Under the pieces are notes generated by a model. The model was given only the letters and a program-made list of their open reading frames with translations, searched no databases and was not told the DNA's origin. Positions 10,158-18,964 of a DNA stretch of 19,207 nucleotides are shown piece after piece. The DNA is from Chromera velia. Its lineage: Eukaryota > Sar > Chromeraceae. Position 1 is the first letter of the stretch; every line of letters starts with the position of its first letter. The position numbers and the translations under genes were made by a program. The stretch lies in NCBI GenBank assembly GCA_018398765.1, contig JAHBMJ010005747.1, positions 47,958 to 67,164 of the forward strand, given 5' to 3'.

Positions 10158-10420
10158 GTGAGACATCGAGGGCTGGCGGCTGTATCTGTCTGAGGGCTGT
10201 GAGACATCGATCCCCTGGGGTTCCCGACGACTGCGGGCGCACGGAAGGGCAAGAAGACAGTTAGAAGGCATGAGCCCGGAGACAGCCAGAAAGAACGCAA
10301 ACGAACGGAGAGGGGCGGGGCGAAAACGAGCGGACACCTGGAGAGAGGAAAAAGCGAAGAAGAGCGGGAGGAGACACCAAACGTATGCTGCGGAAATTTT
10401 CGTTCCGGCAAAGAAAAGAA
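10158..10420 (-). repeat. Inverted, truncated copy of the alpha exon and its upstream intron
   Basis: The reverse complement matches the sequence before and at the start of exon alpha in the gene at 12.6-19 kb. It carries the block GTCCGCTCGTTTTCGCCCCG, the polypyrimidine region, CCCGCAG and the exon start TCGTCGGGAACCCCAGGGGA. The exon part resembles cassette A (ATGTCTCACAGCC) while the intron resembles cassette C (CTCATGCCTTCTAACTGTC). The match ends about 40 bases into the exon, where a GTGAGACATCGA word is duplicated (10158 and 10199). It cannot encode the full exon. Confidence 0.75.
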
Positions 10421-10873
10421 GGGGAATGCCCGCACACACCCTCACGGCACGTCAGTCTACAGCATGCTGGAGAAATTTTGGTTCGGCCTGCCGGCAGACA
10501 CCTCCCGCCTGACTTCCACGACCATCCATGATACACCGACCCGAACTCGCACGCGGACTTCAAGCTAGTAGACCAGGCACACACACGCACGCACGCACGC
10601 ACGCACGCACGCATACGGGAAGCGCAGCCACAGAGGCAGGCAGCTGAGGGTCACGCACGCACGCACGCCAAAAAAAGAAGTCGATCTAAAGAGATGGCGG
10701 GGACTAATGTATGCTGGAGAATTTTTTGGGGGGGGGATCTACGCAAGCAAGAGAGGACGTACGTCCAACAACACGCACTCCCGCGGCCTAGCTGACGGCC
10801 ACGATGGCAAGCACGCACGCGACTGAAGTCGATCCAAAAAGATAACGGTGGCTAATGTATGCTGGAGAAATCA
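10384..10873 (+). repeat. Dispersed direct repeat, four copies of an ATGCTGGAGAAATTTT-like word
   Basis: Copies start at 10384 (with TGCGG), 10464, 10710 and 10858. The last two belong to a longer direct repeat of about 45 bases (10677-10721 and 10825-10870) starting GAAGTCGATC and sharing GGCTAATGTATGCTGG-type sequence. The first two share a different right flank, GTTCSGSC. The word appears to be the core of a small degenerate repeat family. Confidence 0.6.
10577..10613. repeat. (ACGC)n microsatellite
   Basis: About eight ACGC tetramers; a second shorter run lies at 10651-10669. GC-rich alternating purine-pyrimidine sequence. Confidence 0.9.
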
Positions 10874-10980
10874 CGCTCAGCAATGTGGAGATGAGACGAC
10901 CGCAAAAAAAAGGAAGTGGTGACAACGCACACATTGATGGACAGAGCTCCAGATCCGGTAGGCAGATCCGTGCCACTGAC

Positions 10981-11306
10981 GTTGTAGGTCGTCTCTTCCG
11001 TCATTTCATCTGAGAAACTTATGACGACCCCCTCTGCAGAAGAGATTTCGAGCGTCTGCAGGTCCAGGCGGAAGGATGCAGCAACAATCTGTCTAAAACG
11101 CTTCCAACCGGCATCCGTCTGAGGGGGAAGCGTGAAACGCTTCTCTTCGCCCCCTTTGGTTAGCGTAAGGAGGTTTCCGTTGTACGCATGAACGAGCCGG
11201 TTCCTCTCCTTGTTGGACGGCGCCCACTCTGCAATACGCAGGACGTTCATGGACTCGCACGACCAGATATCGCCTGACTCGCCTCCCGGAGACCATACGG
11301 GTAAGC
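10981..11306 (-). CDS. Candidate isolated exon on the minus strand, product unknown
   Basis: Read on the minus strand, this stretch is preceded by a TTCTCAG acceptor (at 11307) and followed by a GTCAGT donor (at 10980). It is open over 108 full codons, entering in phase 1 and leaving in phase 0. The translation has ordinary amino-acid variety, unlike most ORFs here: WAPSNKERNRLVHAYNGNLL, FRQIVAASFRLDLQTLEISS, VVISFSDEMTEETTYN. No partner exon is recognised on either side, so it may be part of a gene or a fragment moved here. The longer ORF on this strand continues to 11526, but that extension is antisense to the fragment at 11249-11584 and looks random. Confidence 0.4.
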
Positions 11307-11584
11307 CTGAGAACGTCAAAACGTGGGAGAAGTGGAGAAAACAGGAAGAAGAACATGCACTGCTCCAACACCAGACTCGAATGTGTGTGATCATGAAGCT
11401 CCATCCGAGGGAAACAAAAGAAGAACGCGAAAAGCACATGAACTTCATCCGCAAGCTACTATATGTGGCTTTTGACGAGTGTGGAGACTCACGTTGTGAC
11501 TCACGTCGCCGTGACGTCGGTGGCATGACTCAGCTGTGTACAGCTGGTGGCAGCCTGGCTATTCAGTCTGGTCACGACAAGTGA
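11249..11584 (+). CDS. Small ORF or gene fragment, product unknown
   Basis: Open from the ATG at 11249 to the TGA at 11582-11584, 111 residues. The middle has protein-like character: VKTWEKWRKQEEEHALLQHQ, then HPRETKEEREKHMNFIRKLL, probably helical and charged. The tail is less convincing. It overlaps the start of the minus-strand candidate exon by 58 bases, head to head. A GTAAGC word at 11301 could be a plus-strand donor; if used, the downstream part would be intronic. No known family recognised. Confidence 0.35.
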   Translation: MDSHDQISPDSPPGDHTGKPENVKTWEKWRKQEEEHALLQHQTRMCVIMKLHPRETKEEREKHMNFIRKLLYVAFDECGDSRCDSRRRDVGGMTQLCTAGGSLAIQSGHDK

Positions 11585-12030
11585 TTGACTGACCTTGATT
11601 TTCAGAGACGATCGGACACGCTTCGCAAGGGTGTCAGGCTCAGACAGTCAGGTGCCAAGAGCCGCAAACGACATGTGGCTGGAGATAGGGAAAGGCTCTT
11701 ACGAGAGCGCTGCGTGCCGCCCGGCCGGTTGGTGCGAAGCGAAAGGTCTCTGTTCCCATTAGGCTCAAGCGGAGCAAAGCCTACCACGCGGCATGGTCGG
11801 ATGTTCAATACTGTCCCTGGACGGGTGCTCTGATCGATGTACGCTTTCCATACGCGCGGCCCCCAAGCCGGCGATCGCGGGAAACACCTCTTAAGGGGGG
11901 AGGTGCCAGCGTAGCATCACGAGCGATTGAACGGACCAGGCCTGGAACGAGAATTTCGCGAGCACGAAGCGGGGTACGCGCGTGCATGCAGTCGATGAAG
12001 GCCTCGCAGGCCGTCTCGGTTCGCGGCCGT

Positions 12031-12172
12031 CCATTTTTTACTCGGTTCGGGGGCTTCGCGGGCCGCCCATTTTTTACTCGATCAGTTCGGGGGGCTTCGA
12101 CCCATTTTTTACTCGGCCCTGCCATCATGCATGCAAGGGATTGCAAGCTAGGGCTCGATCCCCATTTTTTAT
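12031..12172. repeat. Repeat with CCATTTTTTACTCG core, four copies
   Basis: Cores start at 12031, 12067, 12102 and 12162, so spacing is 36, 35 and 60 bases. The first three are separated by related GC-rich sequence containing TTCGGGGGCTTCG. The fourth ends ATTCTG instead of ACTCG. No gene reads across it convincingly. Confidence 0.7.
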
Positions 12173-12590
12173 TCTGCACGGCTCGGCTCGGGCGTGTTTG
12201 CGACGTCGCAGCTACGTTCGGTACGACGTTGCAGCTACGATGACACACGTTGGTTGCTGGGTTGGCTGCCACGTTGGTCGCGTCACGTTGAGGTCGCTAC
12301 GTTACGCTGCCCTTGTGTTGTTCGATCTCGAAACGTACGATCATTCTCAGGCTAGAAGGTTGCTTTCGAATGAATGCGACTGCTAGTTTGTTAGTCTGGA
12401 AGGACACCGGTAGACCGTCTCCTCTCGAATCGGCCAGTCGTGTGAAGGGCTCCCTCGTGGATTCAACGGCAGGTTTGTGCCTTTCTGCCTTTTGTGTTTT
12501 GCTTTTGGCACCGGGAGGTTCGCTGAAACGTCTGCGGGTCATTCTTTGTGTGGTCTGTAGGTGCAGGCCTCTTGGATTGCGGCGAGGCGA

Positions 12591-15500
12591 ATGCGTGATT
12601 CCCATTTTTTCCGAGTACCTCAGCCGTGGGAGGCTCCGCCAGCAGGTCCGTCCTTCATGCTTCACACGTTCGTTCAGCCGTTTTTCCATTTGCAGCATCT
12701 GCAGACCCTTCGTCCGTGCACAACAGATCGCTTCAGAAGACGCCTTCCCTCTCGTCGATACAGCCACACACGTCTCCTGTGTTCAGACCAGCTTTATTTG
12801 CGCAACTCTTCCGGAGACCACTGCCAGCGCTCTTTCGAAGACCCTACCCACAGTTTTTCCGGAGACCCCAGCCAGATCCCTAATCACCGCGCCGCAGCTC
12901 TTTCGCACAGCTCTTTCGGAGACCCCACCCCAGCGAGATCCCTTCCACCGTACGTTCTTCCGGACCCCAGCCAGATCCCTTCCTCCCTGCCGCAGAGCTC
13001 TTTCGGAGATCCCTTCCACCGTACGTGCCGCACAGCTCTTTCGCAGATCCCCCTCAGATCCCTTCCACCCTGCCGCAGAGCTCTTTCGCAGATCCCCCTC
13101 AGATCCCTTCCACCCTGCCGCCGAGCTCTTTCGGAGACCCCAGCGAGATCCCTTCCACCGTACGTGCCGCACAGCTCTTTTGGAGATTCCTTCCTCCCTG
13201 CCGCCGAGCGGACTCCGAGACCCCCGTCAGATCCGTTCCTCCCTGCCGCCGAGCTCTTTCGGAGATCCCTTCCACCGTGCCGCACATCTCTTTCGGAGAC
13301 CCCCGTCAGATCCGTTCCTCCCTGCCGCCGAGCTCTTTCGGAGATCCCTTCCACCGTGCCGCACATCTCTTTCGGAGACCCCCGTCAGATCCCTTCCACC
13401 GTACGTGCCGCACAGCTCTTCCGGAGATCCCCGTCAGATCCCTTCCTCCCGGCCGCCGAGCTCTTCCGGAGATCCCCGTCCTCCCGGCCGCCGAGCTCTT
13501 TCGGAGACCCCCGTCCTCCCGGCCGCCGAGCTCTTCCGGAGATCCCCTCCTCCCGGCCGCCGAGCTCTTTCGGAGATCCCCGTCCTCCCGGCCGCCGAGC
13601 TCTTCCGGAGACCCCCGTCAGATCCCTTCCACCGTACGGCACATGCCGCACATCTCTTCCGGAGATCCCCATCAGATCCCTTCCTCCCGGCCGCCGCGCT
13701 CTTTCGGAGACCCCTTCCTCCCGGCCGCAGAGCTCTTTCGGAGATCCCTTCCACCGTACGTGCCGCACAGCTCTTTCGCAGATCCCCCTCAGATCCCTTT
13801 CACCCTGCCGCAGAGCTCTTTCGCAGATCCCCCTCAGATCCCTTCCACCCTTCCACCCTGCCGCAGAGCTCTTTCGGAGACCCCCCTCAGATCCCTTCCA
13901 CCCTGCCGCAGAGCTCTTTCGGAGACCCCCGTCAGATCCCTTCCTCCCTGCCGCCGAGCGGACTCCGAGACCCCCGTCAGATCCCTTCCCCCCTACCGCA
14001 CAGCTCTTCCGGAGACCCCAGCCAGATCCCTTCCTCCCTGCCGCCGAGCTCTTTCGGAGACCCCTTCCCTGCCGCCAAGCTCTTTCGGAGACCCCAGCCA
14101 GATCCTTTCCTCCCTGCTGCCGAGCTCTTTCGGAGACCCCAGTCAGATCCCTCCTCCCTGCCGCCGAGCTCTTTCGGAGACCTCTTCCTCCCTGCATCAT
14201 AGCGGAGATCCCCGTCAGATCGGTTCCTTCCTGCCGCAGAGCGGAGACCCCAGCCAGACCCCTTCCACCGTACGTGCCGCCCAGCGGAGACTCCAGTCAG
14301 ATCTCTTTCTCCGTGCCGCACGGCGGAGACCCCAGCCAGATCGCTTCCTGCCTGCCGCAGAGCTCTTTTGGAGATCCCTTCCACCGTGCCGCACATCTCT
14401 TTTGGAGACCCCCCTCTCCCGACCCCGCCACCCCTGCCGCAGAGACCCTTTCCACCCGTTCTGCCGCACGGATCCTTGTTTCCACCACCCCTCACCCACC
14501 GTGCATGCTCGTCATTCAGTCACTCATTTTTTTTTCTTTTCGGCCTGCAGGGTCCGTACCGGGATCTGAGTGGAAGCAAGGCGAGGCGTTGGAGCTGAAG
14601 GAAAGGGAAGGTCAGCACCCCGCAGCTTCAAAATATCTTGCGATTTCGTCGGTTGCACCCCTCTCCAGCACGCTGCTGTTGTCCGGCCCCCGCGCACCTG
14701 TCCACAAGCAATGCCCGTCCGGCCTGTTACAGGTGCTCATGCATCAGACCGTTTGCATTACGGCCAGGCTCTCTGCCCCAGAGGTTCCGCAGCCCCGCTT
14801 TTTTTTTCCCGAGGTCGGAGCAGAAGCTTTGTGACAAGCTCATACAGGTGGCTCGTGTGCGTTCTCTGTGTGCAGGTGCGAGGGTCCCGCTGGGATGGAG
14901 CAAAGCTGAAGAAGTAGGCTATAGAACGGGAGCAGGAGTGAGGTGTGGAGTAGGAGCGAGGTGTGGAGCGCAACTGGGGTGTAGAGCGGGAGTGCAGTGT
15001 AGAGCGGGAGTGCAGTGTAGAGCGGGAGAGGGGTGTAGAGCGCGATTGGGGTGGGCCAGGGCGAGAGCGGAGATACAACGCGTCGACGGGACCTCAACAG
15101 GTCTGTCATCGAATTAATTCGCTGATGCTTCTACGGACCGGGGCCCGCTTTTCTCGGTGCTTCCGCGAGCTCACAGAGATTCTATTCTTCTTCCTATGCA
15201 CGGTTGTTGCAGGCGGCTTGCAGGCGCACCTCTGGGAAGGACAATCGGAGTGCAAAAGAGTGCGGGTCTCTCTCCAACAAGAAGATGACACATCGGCAGG
15301 TTCGTTTTTCAGCTGGTTTTTTTCAGATCGAATGCGCGAAAAAAGACGCAGAGTAGACCAAGGCTCTTTAGCTTTCGCAGTCCGGCCGAATTGACGCGCA
15401 AAAAAGGACGTGCCGTATGCCGAGGCCCTTTAGCTTTGGCAGTCTCGATCATGGAGAACGGAAGAGAGTACAGCAAGGCTCTTTAGCTTCCAACCGCACA

Positions 15501-18500
15501 GCTCTCTCGTGTCGGGCTTGCGTGTCGGGTCCCGCTCTTCTTCGTTTTTTCCGACCGCACAGGTCAGTCTGGTTCTCTCGTGTCGGGTCCCGCTCTTCTT
15601 CGTTTTTTCCAACCGCACGGCTCAGTCTGGTCCTCTTGTGTCCGGACCCGCTGTCCAGGTGTCCACTCGTTTTCGCCCCGCCCCTCTCCGTCCGTTTGCG
15701 TAACGGTTCTTTCTGGCTGTCTCCGTGCCCTTCCGTGCGCCCGCAGTCGTCGGGAACCCCAGGGGACCGATGTCTCACAGCCTTCCTGAAGGTGGCGGTC
15801 CCGGCCGAAGACATTCGGAGGGTGCCGGCGGGTGCTGGAGAGGACTCGAGCCTGCAAGCGATGCACAGGGTACGTCGGTCAGCGGGTGTCCTTTGCGTCT
15901 TCCGCGTACGGATTTCTGCCGGCGTGTCAAGACTCTTTCTGACTCTTTGACTGTCGTTTTTCCTGCTTGCAGGTCTCGAGCAGCTTCTGGGTGGGCGTGA
16001 CGGCTGTGACGCGAACCTGGCGTCGGAGGTGCAGAACGCGGTGAGTCGGCTGCCTCTATCCCTTGTCTTCGCTGGGTCGTGCACTGTAAAAGTGAACGCT
16101 GTGCTTCTTTCTCCTCTCTGCAGCACTGTCGCGACGGCGTGCGGGAAGCCGAGCCGTTCGAGAAGCGCCACGGGGGAGCAGACACCAGCGTTGCCGCTGG
16201 TCAGTTTTCCGTTGGTTCGGTCGGTCACCGGTAAGGTGCTTTCACCTTCGTGGGTCCGTGTCACTTCGGTATGAAGGCTGTGCCCTGCATTCGGAAGTCT
16301 CTCTGCCTTTCTGCCCGGCTCTCTCTCTTTTGTAGGCCGATGCTGTCTATTCTATGTGCATTGCCTCTCACGGTCGGAAGGTTCCCTTCGGTTCTCTCCA
16401 GCCGAAAGCCGCGAGTCGGCTCCCTTTGGGTCCCAGTGGAGATGCCGGGTCCTCCCACCGGAGATGCCGAGCCCTCCCACCGGAGATACCGGGTCTTCCC
16501 GCCGGAGATGCCGGGTCTTCCCACCGAGATGCCGGTCCCCCCACCGGAGATACCGGGTCTTCCCCACCGGAGATGCCAAGCCCTCCCACCGGAGATGCCG
16601 GGTCTTCCCACCGGAGATGCCAAGCCCTCCCACCGGAGATGCCGGGTCGTCCCACCGGAGATGCCGGGTCCTCCCACCGGAGATGCCGGGTCCTCCCACC
16701 GGAGATGCCGAGCCCTCCCACCGGAGATACCGGGTCTTCCCGCCGGAGATGCCGGGTCTTCCCACCGGAGATACCGGTCCCCCCACCGGAGATACCGGGT
16801 CTTCCCACCGGAGATGCCGGGTCCTCCCACCGGAGATGCCGGGTCTTCCCACTGGAGATGCCGGGTCGTCCCACCGGAGATACCGGTCCTCCCACCAGAG
16901 ATGCCGGGTCCTCCCACCAGAGATCCCGGGTCCCCCCACCGGAGATACCGGGTCTTCCCACCGGAGATGCCGAGCCCTCCCACCGGAGATACCGGGTCTT
17001 CCCGCCGGAGATGCCGGGTCTTCCCACCGGAGATACCGGGCCGGAGATATCAGGTCTTCCCACCGGAGATGCCGAGCCTTCCTACCGGGGTTCTTTCCAG
17101 TCGCACAGATCTGTCATATCGGGTCCTGCTCTTCTGCGCTTTGACCTCTCTCTAGGTCTTCGCTCGTTTTCGCCCGCACCTCTCCGTCCGTTTTTGTTCT
17201 TTCTGGCTCTCTCCGTGCTCATGCGTCGATTCCACCCTTCCCTCCTGCAGTTGTCGGGAACCCCAGGGGAGCTCATGGCCGTCCTGGAGGTAGCGGTCCC
17301 GGGCGTGGGCTGTTCGGGGGTGCGGGAAGGTGGCGGAGAGGAGTCGAGCCTGCAAGGCCTCCACGGGGTACGTCGGTCAGCGGGTGTCCTTTGCGTCTTC
17401 CGCGTACGCCCATTTCTTCCGGCGTGTCGAGAATCTTTTTTCAGGCTCTCTGACTGCATTCCGTCTCTCGTTCGTTTGCAGGTCTCGAGCAGCATCTGGG
17501 TGGGCGTGATGGCTGCAAGCTGGACCTCAGATCGGAGCTGGAGAACGCGGTCAGTCGGCGTTCGCTTGCTCCCGCTTTCTCTGTTGACTTGCGCTATTGG
17601 ACTGTACGCTGTGCTTCTCTCTCCTCTGTGCAGCACTTCCGCGACGGTGTACGAGAGGTCGCGCCGTTCGACGGGGGAGCGGACACCGGCGTTCTCGCAG
17701 GTCCGTTTTCTGTTCGTCGGTCGGCATAGTGTCGAAAAGACTCCAGATGGACGTCCGTTAGCCTCCAAAGTCCGATCGATCCCCATCACACCTCGTCGTG
17801 GTTTTTGTCTTGGCTCCCTGCCTCTCGTTCTTCCCTCCCCAGCCGTCTCCACTCCATCCCGGGGAGCTTTTTTTCCCGATGGTGCTTGCTCTCGCTCCGC
17901 TTTTTTCCTGAAAAGGAGCCGCTTTTCGGGAATCTTGTATGCCATTGCATCGGAAGCTGCACCATGGTATGTGGTATTTTAGAGTTCGTCGAAACAGCTG
18001 CTCCGCCTCTCTCCTGCAGGAATGGTCGGGGGTTGCACGCGAGCGGGGTCTTTTGGCCGTCCTGGGGGGGGCGGTACCGGCAGAGGGCATTTCGGGTGGG
18101 GCAGGGGAGAAGCCAAGCCTGAAGGAACGCTGGACAGCCAAGAACGTAAGTCAGCGTACCTTCTGTGTGTGCTTCTTCCGCTAGCGTGCACGTCGGCAGG
18201 GCCGTTTTCTTCCTTCAGCTCGTTTTTTTCTGTCTGGCCGAAGAAACGCGCGAAAAAAGAGGTATAGTAGCGCAAGGCACTTTGACTTTCGCAGTCTGGC
18301 CGAGCAGACCCGTGATGGAAAACAAAAGAGAGTACAGCAGGGTTCTTCAGCTTCCAATCGCACAGATCTTTGGTGTCCGGACCCGCTCTTTTGTGCTTCT
18401 TCCTCTCTCCAGGTGTCCGCTCGTTTTCGCCCCGCCCCTCTCCGTCCGTTTGCGTTCTTTCTGGCTCTCTCCGAGCTCATGCCTTCTAACTGTCGCCTTG

Positions 18501-18964
18501 CCCTTCCGTGCGCCCGCAGTCGTCGGGAACCCCAGGGGAGCTCAGGGCCGTCCTGGAGGTGGCGGTCCCGGCCGAAGGCATTCCGGGGGTGCCGGGGGGT
18601 GCTGGAGAGGACTCGAGCCTGCAGGCCATCCACAGGGTACGTCGGTCAGCGGGTGTCCTTTGCGTCTTCCGCGTACGCGCTCCATTTCCGCCGACGTGTT
18701 GAGACTCTTTCTGACTCTTTGACTGCATTCCGTCTCTCGTTTGCAGGTCTTGAGCAGCTTCTGGGTGGGCGTGATGGCTGCGACGCGAACCGGGTGTCGG
18801 AGCTCCAGAATGCGGTGAGTCGGCTGCCTCCATCCCTTGTCTTCGCTGGGTCGTGCGCTGTCGCGTTGCACGCTGTGCTTCCTTCTCCTCTCTGCAGCAC
18901 TGCCGCGACACTGTGCGAGGACGCGAGACGTTCGGGGAGGGTGTGGACACCGGCATTGCCGCAG
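12591..18964 (+). CDS. Multi-exon gene built from phase-1 exon cassettes; product unknown, 3' end outside the window
   Basis: Exons: a tentative first exon 12591-12645, then 14551-14610, 14876-15100, 15213-15299, 15747-15869, 15973-16040, 16124-16199, 17251-17367, 17482-17549, 17634-17700, 18020-18145, 18520-18636, 18747-18814 and 18898-18964. Almost every exon or exon trio enters and leaves in phase 1, and the frame stays open across all of them (441 codons plus one base). Donors are mostly GTNNGT (GTACGT, GTGAGT, GTCAGT, GTAAGT, GTCCGT); acceptors end in CAG after pyrimidines. The first exon rests on an in-frame ATG and a GTCCGT donor only; its upstream CTGTAG could instead be an acceptor. 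The product has a short charged N-terminal part (SEWKQGEALELKERE), a Cys/Gly repeat exon, a segment with VRVSLQQEDDTS, then three cassettes. Each cassette is a Gly-rich alpha part, a beta part LEQLLGGRDGC and a gamma part H(C/F)RD. No membrane segment or known domain is seen. The C-terminus lies beyond 19207. Confidence 0.5.
12807..14445. repeat. Large minisatellite, units of about 34-48 bp, in the first intron of the cassette gene
   Basis: Dozens of copies of a unit with AGCTCTTTCGGAGA, then CCCC(A/G)TCAGATCCC, then TTCCTCCCTGCCGCC. Full units are 45 bp; a variant with GTACGTGCCGC is 48 bp; shortened ones of 34 or 35 bp lack the CAGATCC part. The plus strand is C/T-rich and stop-poor, so all three forward frames stay open over most of the array, and long reverse frames exist too. 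A clear polypyrimidine tract and CTGCAG acceptor at 14522-14550 follow it, so I place it in an intron. Confidence 0.85.
14876..15100 (+). repeat. Exon with an 18-bp internal repeat coding for Cys/Gly hexapeptides
   Basis: Inside this exon, units such as TGTAGAGCGGGAGTGCAG repeat between about 14940 and 15050. In the phase set by the neighbouring exons they read CRAGVQ hexapeptides, with more diverged units on both sides (RCGVGA, CRAGEG, CRARLG). The repeat adds about seven evenly spaced cysteines. The exon enters and leaves in phase 1 with a GTCTGT donor. Confidence 0.6.
15290..16435 (+). repeat. Segmental duplication copy A (cassette A with introns)
   Basis: Exons alpha 15747-15869, beta 15973-16040 and gamma 16124-16199, plus flanking introns, match 18190-19190 at high identity, including intron sequence such as GCGCGAAAAAAGA, CTTTAGCTTTCGCAGTC-like words and CCGATGCTGTCTATTCT. 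Alpha in this copy has a six-base in-frame insertion compared with copy C. An internal tandem duplication (GTCGGGTCCCGCTCTTCTTC, near 15530 and 15584) lies in the intron before alpha. Confidence 0.8.
16438..17085. repeat. 22-bp minisatellite, about 29 units, in an intron of the cassette gene
   Basis: The unit is GGAGATGCCGGGTCTTCCCACC with variants at GCC/ACC, GGGTC/GAGCC and CTT/CCT. A few units are shortened. Because 22 is one more than a multiple of three, each forward frame cycles through the same 22-residue repeat (words such as PPEMPGLPTGDAGSS), and all six frames are open across the array. It sits between exon gamma of cassette A (ends 16199) and exon alpha of cassette B (starts 17251), in sequence that matches intron in copy C up to the array border. 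Confidence 0.9.
17251..17700 (+). repeat. Exon cassette B (alpha 17251-17367, beta 17482-17549, gamma 17634-17700)
   Basis: Same order, lengths and phases as the other cassettes. Alpha differs from copy C at 19 of 117 bases by my hand alignment. Beta reads LEQHLGGRDGC and gamma HFRDGVREVAPFDGGADTG. The flanking intron similarity is shorter than between copies A and C, so this copy is older or was partly replaced. Confidence 0.75.
18020..18145 (+). repeat. Orphan alpha-like exon without beta or gamma
   Basis: Preceded by CTCCTGCAG and followed by GTAAGT, 126 bases, phase 1 on both sides. In phase it reads a Gly-rich sequence (GRPGGGGTGRGHFG) that matches the centre of alpha in the cassettes (GRPGGGGPGRRHSG). 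No beta or gamma exon follows before cassette C. Confidence 0.6.

Larger units (their letters stand above)
10107..12590. other. Patchwork region between the purine-rich gene and the exon-cassette gene
   Basis: No complete gene is supported. It holds an inverted partial copy of the cassette region (10158-10420), short direct repeats, ACGC microsatellites (10577-10613 and 10651-10669), two head-to-head coding-like fragments (10981-11306 minus, 11249-11584 plus) and a repeat based on CCATTTTTTACTCG (12031-12172). 11585-12030 is GC-rich and contains a short hairpin (CACCTC...GAGGTG near 11886); I see no RNA gene in it. 12200-12310 has repeated CAGCTACG and CACGTTGG words. 12310-12560 shows nothing certain. 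Confidence 0.5.

Noticed and set aside
12140-12165. tRNA or T-arm-like sequence (GGGCTCGATCCCC)
   Set aside because: Stem and loop sizes do not fit a T-arm and no anticodon or D-arm can be placed upstream.
12313-14834. Long forward ORFs of 500-750 codons across the first array as real proteins
   Set aside because: All three forward frames are open at once, which reflects the stop-poor repeat unit. A good acceptor follows at 14550, so the array is better placed in an intron.
16438-17085. CRISPR array
   Set aside because: Units are directly adjacent without unique spacers, and the context is eukaryotic. It is a minisatellite.
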